Notes: generated by a model from the sequence alone, not told the origin. DNA of 64,000 nt from Labrenzia sp. CE80 (GCF_009650605.1 NZ_WAJT01000001.1:620001-684000); one strand, 5' to 3'; shown: positions 53,608 through 62,338, counted from the first letter of the stretch. Program-made: numbers and translations.

Positions 53608-54900
53608 ATGACTAAGCAGATCGAAAACAAGGGCCTCAGCCGCCGCAGCATCTTGAAGGGCGGCGCCGCAGCCGCGGGCGCAGCCATCGGTTCAGGCGCT
53701 GTGACCGGCTTCCCGACCATCTGGGCTCAGAACATCAAGGATGTCACCCTTCGCCAGTTCGGCACCGGCGTGTCCAACATCAATGAGGTCGCTCAGAAAG
53801 TTAAGGAAGATCTTGGCTTTACCCTGGAGATGACCGCACTCGACAGTGACAGCGTCACACAGCGCGCCGCCACTCAGCCCAAGTCCTTCGATATCGCCGA
53901 TATCGAATACTGGATCTGTAAGAAGGTCTGGGGCGCCGGCAATCTGCAGGCGATGGACACGTCCAAGATCAAGAACTACGACAAGATTGTCGGCACGTTC
54001 AAGAGCGGCAAGCTGACACCGGAAAGCGTGATCGCCCAGGGCACCGCGCCCCATACGGTTGGCTTCACCTCCGGCCCGGACGGCAAGGATTTCGTTCAGG
54101 AAGAATCCGGCTGGATGACGCTGATCCCGACGATCTACAACGCTGATACCCTGGGCATCCGTCCTGACCTCATCGGCCGTCCTATCGATACTTGGGCCGA
54201 GCTGCTGAACCCGGAATTCAAGGGCAAGGCTTCGATCCTGGACATCTCTTCCATCGGCATCATGGATATGGCCATGGTTGTCGAGGCGATGGGTGAGTAC
54301 ACCTATCCCGACAAGGGCAACATGACCAAGGAAGAGATCGACATGACGCTTGGCGTCTTCACGGAAGCCAAGAAGAACGGTCAGTTCCGCGCGTTCTGGA
54401 AGTCCTTCGATGAGAGCGTCAACCTGATGGCTTCCGGCGAAGTCGTTATCCAGTCCATGTGGTCTCCGGCAATCACGGCTGTTCGCTCCAAGGGCATTCC
54501 GTGTGTCTATCAGCCGCTGAAGGAAGGCTACCGCTCCTGGGGCGGCGGACTTGGTCTGTCGAAGAACCTCTCCGGCCTCGAGCTTGAAGCAGCCTACGAG
54601 TACATCAACTGGTATCTCGACGGTTGGGTCGGCGGCTTCCTGATGCGCCAGGGCTATTACTCTGCTGTGCCTGAAACCTCCAAGAACTTCATGAGCGAAG
54701 ATGAATGGGGCTTCTGGTTCGAGGGCAAACCTGCAGAAGGCGACATCAAGAACCCGTTTGGCGACGTCATGGAAAAAGCTGGCGCAGTGCGCGACGGCGG
54801 ATCTTTCTACGACCGCATGGGCTCTGTTGCCTGCTGGAACGCCGTCATGGACGAGAACCAGTACATGGTTCGCAAGTGGAACGAGTTCATCGCCGCTTAA
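53608..54900 (+). CDS. ABC transporter binding protein (PotD-like), module 3
   Basis: 430 residues. The N-terminus SRRSILKGGAAAAGAAIGSG contains a twin-arginine signal, so the protein is exported folded by Tat. The mature part resembles the polyamine/opine type of family 1 binding proteins (YNADTLGIRPDLIG, MASGEVVIQSMWSPA). Ligands are perhaps amino acids or hydantoins, guessed from the racemase at the operon end. GGAGAAG precedes the ATG at 53608. A strong hairpin lies after the stop. Confidence 0.92.
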   Translation: MTKQIENKGLSRRSILKGGAAAAGAAIGSGAVTGFPTIWAQNIKDVTLRQFGTGVSNINEVAQKVKEDLGFTLEMTALDSDSVTQRAATQPKSFDIADIEYWICKKVWGAGNLQAMDTSKIKNYDKIVGTFKSGKLTPESVIAQGTAPHTVGFTSGPDGKDFVQEESGWMTLIPTIYNADTLGIRPDLIGRPIDTWAELLNPEFKGKASILDISSIGIMDMAMVVEAMGEYTYPDKGNMTKEEIDMTLGVFTEAKKNGQFRAFWKSFDESVNLMASGEVVIQSMWSPAITAVRSKGIPCVYQPLKEGYRSWGGGLGLSKNLSGLELEAAYEYINWYLDGWVGGFLMRQGYYSAVPETSKNFMSEDEWGFWFEGKPAEGDIKNPFGDVMEKAGAVRDGGSFYDRMGSVACWNAVMDENQYMVRKWNEFIAA

Positions 54901-54921
54901 GGCCATCCGAACGCACAAATT

Positions 54922-54950
54922 TCCCTGTCCGGCGTATTGCCGGGCAGGGA
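54922..54950 (+). terminator. Intra-operon hairpin after the binding-protein gene
   Basis: TCCCTGTCCGGC and GCCGGGCAGGGA pair over 12 bases with one G-U, around a five-base loop. No U-run follows. It probably stabilises the binding-protein mRNA or lowers transcription into the permeases, as in many ABC operons. Confidence 0.6.
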
Positions 54951-54983
54951 CCCTCACTTTCATTCAGGCCGACATTGTAGCCC

Positions 54984-55859
54984 ATGACCAAGACCAAGAC
55001 CGAGCCGTCCAAGCGCGCAGAACGCATCAGCTGGCTGCTGGTGACACCACTGACCTGCGTTCTCGGGTTCTTTCTTCTGCTGCCGATCCTCACCATTGTG
55101 ACGGTCAGCTTCTGGAACTACAATGAGTGGTCGTTTTTCCCCGACTTCGTTCTCGACAACTACGCCTTTCACCTGACTTCGGCCGTGACCTGGGCAACCT
55201 ATCTGAAAACCCTGAAGTTCATGGTGCTGACCTGGATTTTCTGCGCTGGGATTGGCTTCACGGTGGCCTACTTCCTGGCGTTCCACGTTCAGTCCTTGCC
55301 GGCGCAGGTCGCCCTTTTTATGGTGTGCACCATTCCGTTCTGGACCTCGAACATCATTCGCATGATCTCCTGGATCCCGTTCCTTGGTCGCAATGGCATT
55401 GCAAATTCCAGCCTTATTCACCTCGGCATCATCGATGAGCCGCTGGAATGGCTTCTCTACTCTGACTTCGCGGTCGTCCTTGCCTTCGTTCATCTTTATG
55501 CGCTGTTCATGGTTGTACCGATCTTCAACACGATGATGCGGATCGACAAGTCACTCATCGAAGCGGCGCGCGATGCAGGTGCCAGCGGCTTTCAGATCCT
55601 GACAAATGTCATCATTCCGCTGGCCAAGCCGGGGATCATGATCGGCTCGATCTTTGTTGTTACCCTGGTGATGGGTGATTTCATCACAGTACGCCACATG
55701 TCCGGGGGGCAGAGCGCGTCGGTTGGCCGGATCATTTCCAACGAGATTTCACTCTTGCAGTATCCAGCTGCTGCTGCCTCTTCTGTCGTGCTTCTGTGCA
55801 CGGTCCTCCTGATGATCGGCGTCATGATGCGCTTTGTCGACATTCGCAAGGAGCTCTGA
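54984..55859 (+). CDS. ABC transporter permease (PotB-like), module 3
   Basis: 291 residues with six helices and the EAA loop LIEAARDAGASGFQILTNVII. It forms half of the channel. The next permease starts one base after its stop. Confidence 0.93.
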   Translation: MTKTKTEPSKRAERISWLLVTPLTCVLGFFLLLPILTIVTVSFWNYNEWSFFPDFVLDNYAFHLTSAVTWATYLKTLKFMVLTWIFCAGIGFTVAYFLAFHVQSLPAQVALFMVCTIPFWTSNIIRMISWIPFLGRNGIANSSLIHLGIIDEPLEWLLYSDFAVVLAFVHLYALFMVVPIFNTMMRIDKSLIEAARDAGASGFQILTNVIIPLAKPGIMIGSIFVVTLVMGDFITVRHMSGGQSASVGRIISNEISLLQYPAAAASSVVLLCTVLLMIGVMMRFVDIRKEL

Positions 55860-55860
55860 G

Positions 55861-56700
55861 ATGGAGCCGCGTTCCCGCTCTTTTTATCTTCTTGCAGCGT
55901 TTTTCACGTTGTTCGTCATCTTTCTCTACGGCCCTGTCATCACCATCGGCATTCTATCCTTCCAAGGGCCAAGGGGCGGGCTGACCTTCCCGATGAACGG
56001 GGTTTCGCTACACTGGTTCTTTGATCTCTTCGAGCAGCAGGCGGTTGGCGACATTTGGGGATCTTTCCGTCGATCCTTCGCGCTCGGCCTTATGGTCATG
56101 AGTGTCACCGTTGTCCTGTCGGTCATGGGGGGGCTGGCGTTCCGCCGCAGGTTTCGTGGATCCACAGTGCTCTTCTACCTGATCATCGCGAGCCTGATCA
56201 TTCCTTCGATCCTCGTGTCCCTGGGGGTCGGCCTGATCTTCAATATTCTGGATCTCGAGGTGCATTGGGCGACATCCGGCTTCGGCTCCCAGCTGACATG
56301 GACGCTGCCGTTTGGTCTTCTGATCATGTTTGCCGTGTTCAATCGCTTCGACAAATCCTATGAGGAGGCGGCGCGAGATCTCGGCGCATCGCCCTGGCAG
56401 ACCGTGCGCCATGTGGTCCTGCCGATCATCGCTCCTATGCTGATTGGGGTGGCTCTCTTCGGCTTCACGCTTTCCTATGACGAATTTGCGCGCACGCTGC
56501 TGACGGCCGGGTCCTACAACACCCTGCCGCTGGAAATTTTCGGCATGACGACCAATGTCACATCGCCGGTTCTCTATGCGCTGGGTACGCTCACAACCGT
56601 CTTTTCCTTCGCGATCATCGGCACCTTTCTGCTTGTGGTCGTGATCCTGCGGCGCCGGCGGACAAAAAGTGGATCCGACGCAGGTTCGGGGCTGGTTTGA
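55861..56700 (+). CDS. ABC transporter permease (PotC-like), module 3
   Basis: 279 residues, six helices, EAA loop YEEAARDLGASPWQTVRHVVL. Start at ATG 55861; the frame is open to 55834, but AAGGAG in the end of the previous gene supports the later start. Its stop overlaps the first possible start of the racemase gene by four bases. Confidence 0.93.
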   Translation: MEPRSRSFYLLAAFFTLFVIFLYGPVITIGILSFQGPRGGLTFPMNGVSLHWFFDLFEQQAVGDIWGSFRRSFALGLMVMSVTVVLSVMGGLAFRRRFRGSTVLFYLIIASLIIPSILVSLGVGLIFNILDLEVHWATSGFGSQLTWTLPFGLLIMFAVFNRFDKSYEEAARDLGASPWQTVRHVVLPIIAPMLIGVALFGFTLSYDEFARTLLTAGSYNTLPLEIFGMTTNVTSPVLYALGTLTTVFSFAIIGTFLLVVVILRRRRTKSGSDAGSGLV

Positions 56701-57407
56701 GCTCCATGCAGCAGGGCGCGCGCCATTTCCTGGTGATCAATCCGAACACGACCGCATCGATGACGCAAAAGATTGGCGAGGCGGCGCGGGCGGTCGCGGG
56801 GGCCGAGACCCGGATCACGGCGATCAATCCAACCCATGGCCCGGCGGCTATTCAGGGTGCGGCCGACGGAGACGCGGCGCTTCCCGGGCTTCTGGCGCTG
56901 GTCGATGCAACGCTTTCTGGCGACCCGGGGATCGACGCGGTGATCATCGCCTGTTTCGATGACACCGGGGTTTGGCAGCTGAAAAGCCGATGCAGCGTGC
57001 CAGTGATCGGCATCGGCGAAGCAGCCTGCCACATGGCTTCACTGCTCGTCGAACGCTTTTCGATTGTCACGACACTTTCGGTTTCCATTCCCGTTCTAGA
57101 AGACAACCTTGCGCGAAACGGGCTCGCCCGTCGCTGTGCGAAAGTCCGTGCATCGGATGTTCCCGTTCTGGATCTTGAAGAGGCCGGCAGTGATGCGCGC
57201 AGCAAGGTCACGGCGGAAATGTCTAGCGCTCTGGCCGCAGACGACATTGGCGCCATCGTGCTTGGCTGCGCCGGTATGGCGGATCTCGCCAATGAGCTTT
57301 CCGACCAGTTTCAGGTGCCCGTCATCGACGGCGTTGCCGCCGCTATCGGCCTTGCAGAGGCCCTACCTGTAACCGCCCGACTTGGGCGCTGTTCGGCGGC
57401 GCGTTGA
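56697..57407 (+). CDS. Asp/Glu/hydantoin racemase
   Basis: 236 residues of the aspartate/glutamate/hydantoin racemase superfamily. INPNTTASMT is the N-terminal phosphate-like loop; the two catalytic cysteines are in IIACFDDTG and LGCAGMAD. Such enzymes racemise hydantoins, allantoin or amino acids. It ends the GntR-controlled operon. The start is TTG 56697 (four-base overlap with the permease stop) or the ATG at 56706; the ribosome evidence does not decide. The ligand of the transporter may be its substrate. Confidence 0.9.
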   Translation: MSSMQQGARHFLVINPNTTASMTQKIGEAARAVAGAETRITAINPTHGPAAIQGAADGDAALPGLLALVDATLSGDPGIDAVIIACFDDTGVWQLKSRCSVPVIGIGEAACHMASLLVERFSIVTTLSVSIPVLEDNLARNGLARRCAKVRASDVPVLDLEEAGSDARSKVTAEMSSALAADDIGAIVLGCAGMADLANELSDQFQVPVIDGVAAAIGLAEALPVTARLGRCSAAR

Positions 57408-57425
57408 TTGTAAATTTCGGAAAAG

Positions 57426-57501
57426 TGGTGCCGGCAGCAGGATTCGAACCCGCGACCCCCTGATTACAAATCAGATGCTCTACCAGCTGAGCTATACCGG
57501 C
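57426..57501 (-). tRNA. tRNA-Thr (anticodon UGU)
   Basis: Acceptor arm GCCGGTA / TGCCGGC (one G-U), anticodon stem around loop TTTGTAA with anticodon TGT, TPsiC arm GGGTTCGAATCC, and encoded CCA (minus strand). It stands alone between the racemase gene and the heme-enzyme operon. Confidence 0.96.
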
Positions 57502-57692
57502 TTGCGCAGCGCCGTTAGCGTGCGAACAACGCCCTTGTTTCCGATTTTTCAGACGTGGGCAAGTGAAAATATTGCCTTTGCCGCATTTCCTTCGCGCGTG
57601 CGCCCTGCGGATGTGGAAAAACGGCGGGTAGGGGCGTTGAAGATGCGTCTGCCGAGCCGCGAAGTCATAGGTTGACCGGCTCTTTCGGATAA

Positions 57693-57715
57693 AATATGAG
57701 TTTTTAGTTCATATT
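57693..57715. promoter_or_regulatory. Inverted repeat upstream of the heme monooxygenase operon
   Basis: AATATGA and TCATATT form a perfect seven-base dyad with a nine-base spacer, in a short AT-rich segment 35 bases before the GTG start. It could bind an iron-responsive regulator; it does not match a classic Fur or ICE box exactly. Confidence 0.45.
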
Positions 57716-57749
57716 AATGAGTCGCCCTGAAGCGATACCGGAGGTTATT

Positions 57750-58064
57750 GTGTTTCTTGCCATGAACAGGTTCAACGTCGTCAAAGGACAGGAAACTGCT
57801 TTTGAGGAAGTCTGGAAAAACCGTGACAGCCAGCTTCAGACCATGGCGGGCTTCAAGAGCTTTCATTTGATGAAAGGTCCGGAGGATGAAGAAGCCGGCA
57901 CCGTTCTCTATGCCTCTCACACGATCTGGGAGAGCAAGGTGCATTTCGCGGACTGGACAAAATCCGAAGCCTTTCGCGCGGCGCACAAGAATGCAGGGTC
58001 CAACAAGGGGCTTTATGCCGGACCTCCGCGCTTCGAAGGCTTCGAGATGGTTGAAGGCGCATGA
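57750..58064 (+). CDS. Heme-degrading monooxygenase, IsdG/HmuQ-like (ABM fold)
   Basis: 104 residues. The antibiotic-biosynthesis-monooxygenase fold of the IsdG group carries Asn6, Trp69 and His79, which match the Asn-Trp-His catalytic triad of IsdG/IsdI in kind and spacing (ten residues from Trp to His). The product would open heme to release iron. The start was set at GTG 57750, five bases after GGAGG, giving MFLAMNRF; an ATG at 57717 is in frame, without a ribosome site. It overlaps the next gene by four bases. Confidence 0.85.
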   Translation: MFLAMNRFNVVKGQETAFEEVWKNRDSQLQTMAGFKSFHLMKGPEDEEAGTVLYASHTIWESKVHFADWTKSEAFRAAHKNAGSNKGLYAGPPRFEGFEMVEGA

Positions 58065-58480
58065 GCGCCATCGATGATGAGGTGCGTGTGGAGGTCATCC
58101 CGACGTTGCCGTCGCTGGATATGGCGGTCACACGCCAGTTTTACGGCGACGTCCTGGGTTTCAGCGTCGATATCCATGCCACGGACAACTACCTGATCGC
58201 GCGCAAGGGTGAAATCGAGGTTCATTTCTGGCTGACGGATAATGAAGAGCTTTGCCGCAACACCTCGATCTATGTTCGTGGTGGTGGGGTTGACGGGCTT
58301 TATACCGAATTTGCGGCCGCAGGTGTTCCCGATCTTGGGGCCTATGAACTCAAGCCCTGGGGGATGAAGGAGTTTCATCTGCTCGATCCGCACGGTAATC
58401 TGCTGCGTTTTGGCCGCATTCCACCTGAAGAGAGTGGTTCGGAGAACCCGGTTTCAGAAAATACGGGGCGGGTCGACTGA
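58061..58480 (+). CDS. VOC-family (glyoxalase/bleomycin resistance fold) protein
   Basis: 139 residues of the vicinal oxygen chelate fold: MAVTRQFYGDVLGFSVD at the start and EFHLLDPHGNLLRFGR near the end, the typical beta-alpha-beta-beta-beta units. These proteins bind metals or bleomycin-like ligands. A metal His and Glu are present (EVHFWL, MKEFHLLD). Coupled with the heme enzyme by a four-base overlap and with the next gene by one base. Confidence 0.88.
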   Translation: MSAIDDEVRVEVIPTLPSLDMAVTRQFYGDVLGFSVDIHATDNYLIARKGEIEVHFWLTDNEELCRNTSIYVRGGGVDGLYTEFAAAGVPDLGAYELKPWGMKEFHLLDPHGNLLRFGRIPPEESGSENPVSENTGRVD

Positions 58481-58956
58481 TGGCGTCGCGTGGCAGGGTA
58501 GAGCCGCCAAACGGCGTGCAATCTGAATTGCCGGATCGGACTGATCAGGCACTGCTTGAAATTCTGCGCTATTATTGCTTCAGCTATGCACGGCCGAAGA
58601 GCCAGGCTTGGGAAGAGGCGCTGCTGGCGGCCGAGGTGGCGTTCGGGCCGGAGCTTGGCGGCGTGGTTGCCAGCGGCATGATGCGTAGCTTCAAAGCCAT
58701 GAGACGTGCACGAAAATCCTGCTTCGAGTTTGCCAATCCATTTTGCGCCTGTTGCCGCGGTCACCTGCGCGTGGATGAAAGACGAATGATTGTCATCATT
58801 TCTGCTGTCAGAAACGGCAATAAGCGCTCTGTCCAAAGCGAAGCACTGATCTTGTGCGAGGGTTTTGATCCGCAGCCGATGTTGCACGAAATCGAACGCC
58901 TGGCGCAGCATCTGCCCGGCGCAAAGCTCGCGCGCCGGCGGATGGTCTTTCGCTAA
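58480..58956 (+). CDS. Unknown cysteine-containing protein
   Basis: 158 residues that I do not recognise. It carries Cys33, Cys81, Cys89, Cys91, Cys92 and Cys126; the cluster FANPFCACCRGHLR suggests a metal, heme or disulphide site. The C-terminal part has beta strands and an amphipathic helix. No signal peptide or membrane segment is seen. The ATG overlaps the previous stop by one base (TGATG), so it is the third gene of the heme monooxygenase operon and may work in iron or heme handling. Confidence 0.72.
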   Translation: MASRGRVEPPNGVQSELPDRTDQALLEILRYYCFSYARPKSQAWEEALLAAEVAFGPELGGVVASGMMRSFKAMRRARKSCFEFANPFCACCRGHLRVDERRMIVIISAVRNGNKRSVQSEALILCEGFDPQPMLHEIERLAQHLPGAKLARRRMVFR

Positions 58957-58979
58957 AGCCGCAAAATGGCCGTGAGGCC

Positions 58980-59783
58980 CTAGAGGCCCATTTTCATGCG
59001 GGCGACATAAAGGGCGAGCACGGCGGCGTTCGAAACGTTGAGTGAGCGGAGTTTGCCCGGCATGTCGAGCCTTGCCAGCGTGTCACATGCTTCGCGCACG
59101 CCATGGCGGACGCCCTTGCCCTCCGAGCCGAGCACCAGAACTGTCTTGTCAGTGAAGGGCGTGTCCTCGAGGGCGGCCTCTCCATCGCTGTCGAGGGCAA
59201 CCCTGAAAAAGCCTTCATCGCCCATCTCGGCGATAAATCGCGCCATGTTCTTTACCCGCACATGTTTGATCATATCGAGGGCACCGGATGCGGATTTCGC
59301 CAGGACCGAGCCTTCCTCGGGAGCGTGCCTTTCGGTTGTCACGACAGCGTCGGCGTCCAGCGCCACCGCAGAACGTAGAATTGCGCCGACGTTGTGCGGA
59401 TCGGTTACCTGGTCGAGCGCTAGCACAAGCCTGGCGCCGGAGAGGGCCTCGACGCCGTAGGCGGGCAGGGGGTCGGCTTCCAGGATCATGCCCTGATGGA
59501 CGGCATCCTTTGTTACCATCTTGTCGAGCGCACGGGGAGGCAGGTTTTCGACCGGCACATCAATCCGTACGCCCCGCTCAGTAAGCCGGTTCAGCGCGTT
59601 CTCGGTCGCAAACAGCTTCAGGCGTTTTCTATCGGGGTTTTTGAAGGCCGCCTCCACTGTATGGAGGCCATAAAGAAGGATGGGTCCTTCAGGCAGGAGG
59701 CCTGGGCGGCGAGGCGCGGGCTTCCCACGTCCACCGTGAGGCCGCTTGCTGTTTTTGCTTGTGCGATGAGGCTTGTCGGTCAT
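58980..59783 (-). CDS. rlmB: 23S rRNA (guanosine-2'-O-)-methyltransferase, RlmB-type
   Basis: 267-residue SpoU-family (SPOUT) methyltransferase that probably methylates G2251 of 23S rRNA. An N-terminal substrate-binding domain (ILLYGLHTVEAAFKNPDRKR) is followed by the SPOUT domain with the three motifs DQVTDPHNVGAILRSA, VLVLGSEGKGVR and LNVSNAAVLALY. Start set at ATG 59783 because it gives the usual basic N-terminus; ATG 59801 is also in frame. It lies next to the tRNA-tuf cluster, as in many alphaproteobacteria. Confidence 0.93.
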   Translation of the reverse strand: MTDKPHRTSKNSKRPHGGRGKPAPRRPGLLPEGPILLYGLHTVEAAFKNPDRKRLKLFATENALNRLTERGVRIDVPVENLPPRALDKMVTKDAVHQGMILEADPLPAYGVEALSGARLVLALDQVTDPHNVGAILRSAVALDADAVVTTERHAPEEGSVLAKSASGALDMIKHVRVKNMARFIAEMGDEGFFRVALDSDGEAALEDTPFTDKTVLVLGSEGKGVRHGVREACDTLARLDMPGKLRSLNVSNAAVLALYVARMKMGL

Positions 59784-60199
59784 GGCCCCACATACTGCCA
59801 AATAAGGCTGGCCAGCAAGTCTGAAAGATGCGGGGCGCTAAAGAGCGATTTCAATTTGCTTGTTTCCGGTGCGGCGTCATGCGGCTCTTTCGAAAGACGT
59901 GGTGAGCTTCGGCGGTGTTAGCCAATGCAGGCTGCAGGTGCTGTTTCAAAGACAGTCTTGAATCGCGAGCTGGTGGGGAATGTTGTTTTCCAGGCTGCAT
60001 TTCACAATCATAAAACTCATCCACAGGCACGCGAGAGCTTAAAGTTGGCAAAAGAAGCTTGTCAGCAAGGGGGGGATCTAGCCCTAAAAAAGGCAGGAAA
60101 TGGCGATCTTCTCCGCGTCATTCAGCCCCTTGAGCAACCTCCAACCACCTGCTTCGGCACAAAGAATGCGTTTTTCTGATTTAACCGGCGAAAACGGCG
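59784..60199. other. Gene-free stretch between rlmB and the tRNA operon
   Basis: No gene, RNA or clear repeat was seen here. The start of rlmB lies at the left end, and the promoter of the tRNA operon begins at 60200. Confidence 0.6.
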
Positions 60200-60228
60200 T
60201 TGACACCCAAGGTCCTCATCTGCATAAC
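60200..60228 (+). promoter_or_regulatory. Sigma-70 promoter of the tRNA-tuf operon
   Basis: A perfect -35 TTGACA (60200-60205) and a -10 CATAAC (60223-60228) are 17 bases apart. Transcription would start near 60235, about 77 bases before tRNA-Tyr. Confidence 0.75.
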
Positions 60229-60311
60229 ACGCGCCACGGGATTGCTCGTCCCCTTCGGACGGGCTCTTCGGTAAGCCATCCTGGCCGTTTCGGCGTGAAG
60301 CTGGACTTGAT

Positions 60312-60396
60312 GGAGGAGTGCCCGAGTGGCTAAAGGGGGCGGACTGTAAATCCGCTGGCTAAGCCTACGTTGGTTCGAATCCAACCTCCTCCACCA
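60312..60396 (+). tRNA. tRNA-Tyr (anticodon GUA)
   Basis: Acceptor arms GGAGGAG and CTCCTCC pair fully, the anticodon loop CTGTAAA holds GTA, and a long variable arm of the class II type and encoded CCA follow. First gene of the cluster before tRNA-Gly and tuf. Confidence 0.97.
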
Positions 60397-60417
60397 TAGT
60401 CCCGCAAAATGTCGTGC

Positions 60418-60491
60418 GCGGGTGTAGCTCAATGGTAGAGCAGCAGCCTTCCAAGCTGACGACGAGGGTTCGATTCCCTTCACCCGCTCCA
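60418..60491 (+). tRNA. tRNA-Gly (anticodon UCC)
   Basis: Acceptor arms GCGGGTG and CACCCGC, anticodon loop CTTCCAA with TCC, TPsiC arm GGGTTCGATTCCC, discriminator T and encoded CCA. It stands 21 bases behind tRNA-Tyr. Confidence 0.97.
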
Positions 60492-60656
60492 AATTGGGTG
60501 CTGATCGGAGTGTCCGGAGCGGAGATCCCTTCGCCTGGAAAATCCTGAACAGTTATACGGGAAGCAATTCGTCGACTGCGGCAAAGACCGAAGCGCCGGA
60601 AAGCGTCCCGCCTCGAGCCTTTATCGATTAACGCGTATTGGACAGAGAGCGACGCG

Positions 60657-61847
60657 ATGGCGAAGGAAAAATTTGAGCGTAACAAGCCTCACGTCAACAT
60701 TGGCACGATTGGCCACGTTGACCACGGCAAGACGACGCTTACGGCTGCAATCACGATGACGCTGGCTGAAGCTGGCGGCGCTGAAGCAAAGGCCTATGAC
60801 GAGATTGATGGTGCACCTGAAGAGCGTGCACGCGGCATCACCATCTCGACGGCTCACGTTGAGTATGAGACGGAAAACCGTCACTACGCTCACGTTGACT
60901 GCCCAGGTCACGCCGATTACGTGAAGAACATGATCACTGGTGCGGCACAGATGGATGGTGGCATCCTGGTTGTGTCGGCAGCAGATGGCCCGATGCCGCA
61001 GACCCGTGAGCACATCCTGCTTGCGCGTCAGGTTGGTGTTCCGGCGCTTGTCGTGTTCATGAACAAGGTTGACCAGGTCGACGACGAAGAGCTTCTCGAG
61101 CTCGTCGAAATGGAAATCCGTGAGCTTCTGTCTTCCTACGAGTTCCCGGGCGACGACATTCCGATCGTCAAGGGTTCTGCGCTGGCAGCTGTCGAGAACC
61201 GTGACCCGGCGATTGGCCGTGACGCGATCCGTGAGCTGATGGCTCAGGTTGACGACTACATCCCGACGCCAGAGCGTCCGAAGGATCAGCCGTTCCTGAT
61301 GCCGATCGAAGACGTCTTCTCGATCTCCGGCCGTGGTACGGTTGTGACGGGTCGTGTTGAGCGTGGCATCGTGAAGGTTGGTGAAGAAGTCGAGATCGTC
61401 GGCATCAAGGACACCACCAAGACGACCGTTACCGGCGTTGAAATGTTCCGCAAGCTGCTGGACAGCGGTGAAGCAGGCGACAACATCGGTGCGCTGATCC
61501 GTGGTGTTGCTCGTGAAGAAGTCGAGCGTGGCCAGGTTCTGTGTAAGCCGGGTTCGGTCAAGCCGCACACGAAGTTCACTGCCGAGGCTTATATCCTCAC
61601 CAAGGAAGAGGGCGGTCGTCATACACCGTTCTTCACCAACTATCGTCCGCAGTTCTACTTCCGCACGACCGACGTGACGGGTGTTGTTCATCTGCCGGAA
61701 GGTACGGAAATGGTTATGCCAGGCGACAACGTGTCTGTTGTTGTTGAGCTGATCGTGCCGATCGCCATGGAAGAAGGCCTGCGCTTCGCTATCCGCGAAG
61801 GTGGCCGTACCGTCGGCGCCGGCGTCGTCGCCTCAATCGTCGAGTAA
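60657..61847 (+). CDS. tuf: Elongation factor Tu
   Basis: GTPase that brings aminoacyl-tRNA to the ribosome. 396 residues. GTP-binding motifs are [18 protein letters not shown] and NKVDQ, followed by beta-barrel domains 2 and 3. Codon use is highly biased, as in strongly expressed genes. GAGAG lies before the ATG. It is transcribed with the two tRNAs and ends at a strong terminator. Alphaproteobacteria often have a second tuf near fusA; a copy is not in this window. Confidence 0.99.
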   Translation: MAKEKFERNKPHVNIGTIGHVDHGKTTLTAAITMTLAEAGGAEAKAYDEIDGAPEERARGITISTAHVEYETENRHYAHVDCPGHADYVKNMITGAAQMDGGILVVSAADGPMPQTREHILLARQVGVPALVVFMNKVDQVDDEELLELVEMEIRELLSSYEFPGDDIPIVKGSALAAVENRDPAIGRDAIRELMAQVDDYIPTPERPKDQPFLMPIEDVFSISGRGTVVTGRVERGIVKVGEEVEIVGIKDTTKTTVTGVEMFRKLLDSGEAGDNIGALIRGVAREEVERGQVLCKPGSVKPHTKFTAEAYILTKEEGGRHTPFFTNYRPQFYFRTTDVTGVVHLPEGTEMVMPGDNVSVVVELIVPIAMEEGLRFAIREGGRTVGAGVVASIVE

Positions 61848-61855
61848 TGATTTCG

Positions 61856-61890
61856 AATGCCGGGCGGCTTGCTCGCCCGGCATTCATTTT
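61856..61890 (+). terminator. Terminator of tuf
   Basis: Perfect 11-base-pair stem AATGCCGGGCG / CGCCCGGCATT around a seven-base loop, followed by CATTTT. Confidence 0.9.
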
Positions 61891-61900
61891 GTCCTGAAAC

Positions 61901-61929
61901 TTGCGCATTGCGGGGAGAGGGACTATCAG
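61901..61929 (+). promoter_or_regulatory. Promoter candidate of tRNA-Trp and secE-nusG
   Basis: TTGCGC (61901-61906) and TATCAG (61924-61929) are 17 bases apart, directly behind the tuf terminator and 31 bases before tRNA-Trp. Confidence 0.5.
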
Positions 61930-61959
61930 GAGCAAAGGCCGTGTGAACGTCCTTCCTGA

Positions 61960-62035
61960 AGGGGTATAGCTCAGCTGGTAGAGCGACGGTCTCCAAAACC
62001 GTAGGTCGCGGGTTCGAACCCTGCTGCCCCTGCCA
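61960..62035 (+). tRNA. tRNA-Trp (anticodon CCA)
   Basis: Acceptor arms AGGGGTA and TGCCCCT (one G-U), anticodon stem around loop CTCCAAA with CCA, TPsiC arm GGGTTCGAACC and encoded CCA. It precedes secE, a conserved alphaproteobacterial order. Confidence 0.97.
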
Positions 62036-62058
62036 AATTTTGCTCTTGATCATTGGCT

Positions 62059-62112
62059 CCCGAGAGCTTAGATAGATGTCTCGGGTGAGGCGCGCGGAGT
62101 TTTCTGCGCGCC
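62059..62112 (+). promoter_or_regulatory. Two leader hairpins in front of secE
   Basis: CCCGAGA and TCTCGGG (62059-62085) form a seven-base stem with a 13-base loop; GGCGCGC and GCGCGCC (62089-62112) form a second stem extended by three inner pairs. Their role is unknown; they lie between tRNA-Trp and secE and may guide tRNA 3' processing or modulate readthrough. Confidence 0.45.
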
Positions 62113-62140
62113 CACTCGTATTTAACAGACCGGAATCGGA

Positions 62141-62338
62141 ATGGCCAAGACCAACCCCTTTACTTTCACGCAGCAGGTGCGCTCCGAGGTGTCGAAAGTC
62201 ACCTGGCCGACCCGCCGCGAAACCGCAATCACGACCGTCATGGTGTTTGTCATGGTGCTGATTGCGTCGATCTTCTTCCTTGTTGCCGATCAGTTGATGG
62301 GCTGGGGGATTGGGTTGCTGCTCGGCGTTAACGGTTAA
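62141..62338 (+). CDS. secE: Preprotein translocase subunit SecE
   Basis: 65-residue single-span subunit of the SecYEG channel. The conserved cytoplasmic amphipathic region [17 protein letters not shown] precedes one membrane helix ([18 protein letters not shown]). The short one-helix form is usual outside gammaproteobacteria. nusG follows after 55 bases. Confidence 0.96.
   Translation: MAKTNPFTFTQQVRSEVSKVTWPTRRETAITTVMVFVMVLIASIFFLVADQLMGWGIGLLLGVNG

Noticed and set aside
60621..61691. 356-codon frame opposite tuf
   Set aside because: It is an antisense shadow caused by the strong codon bias of tuf.
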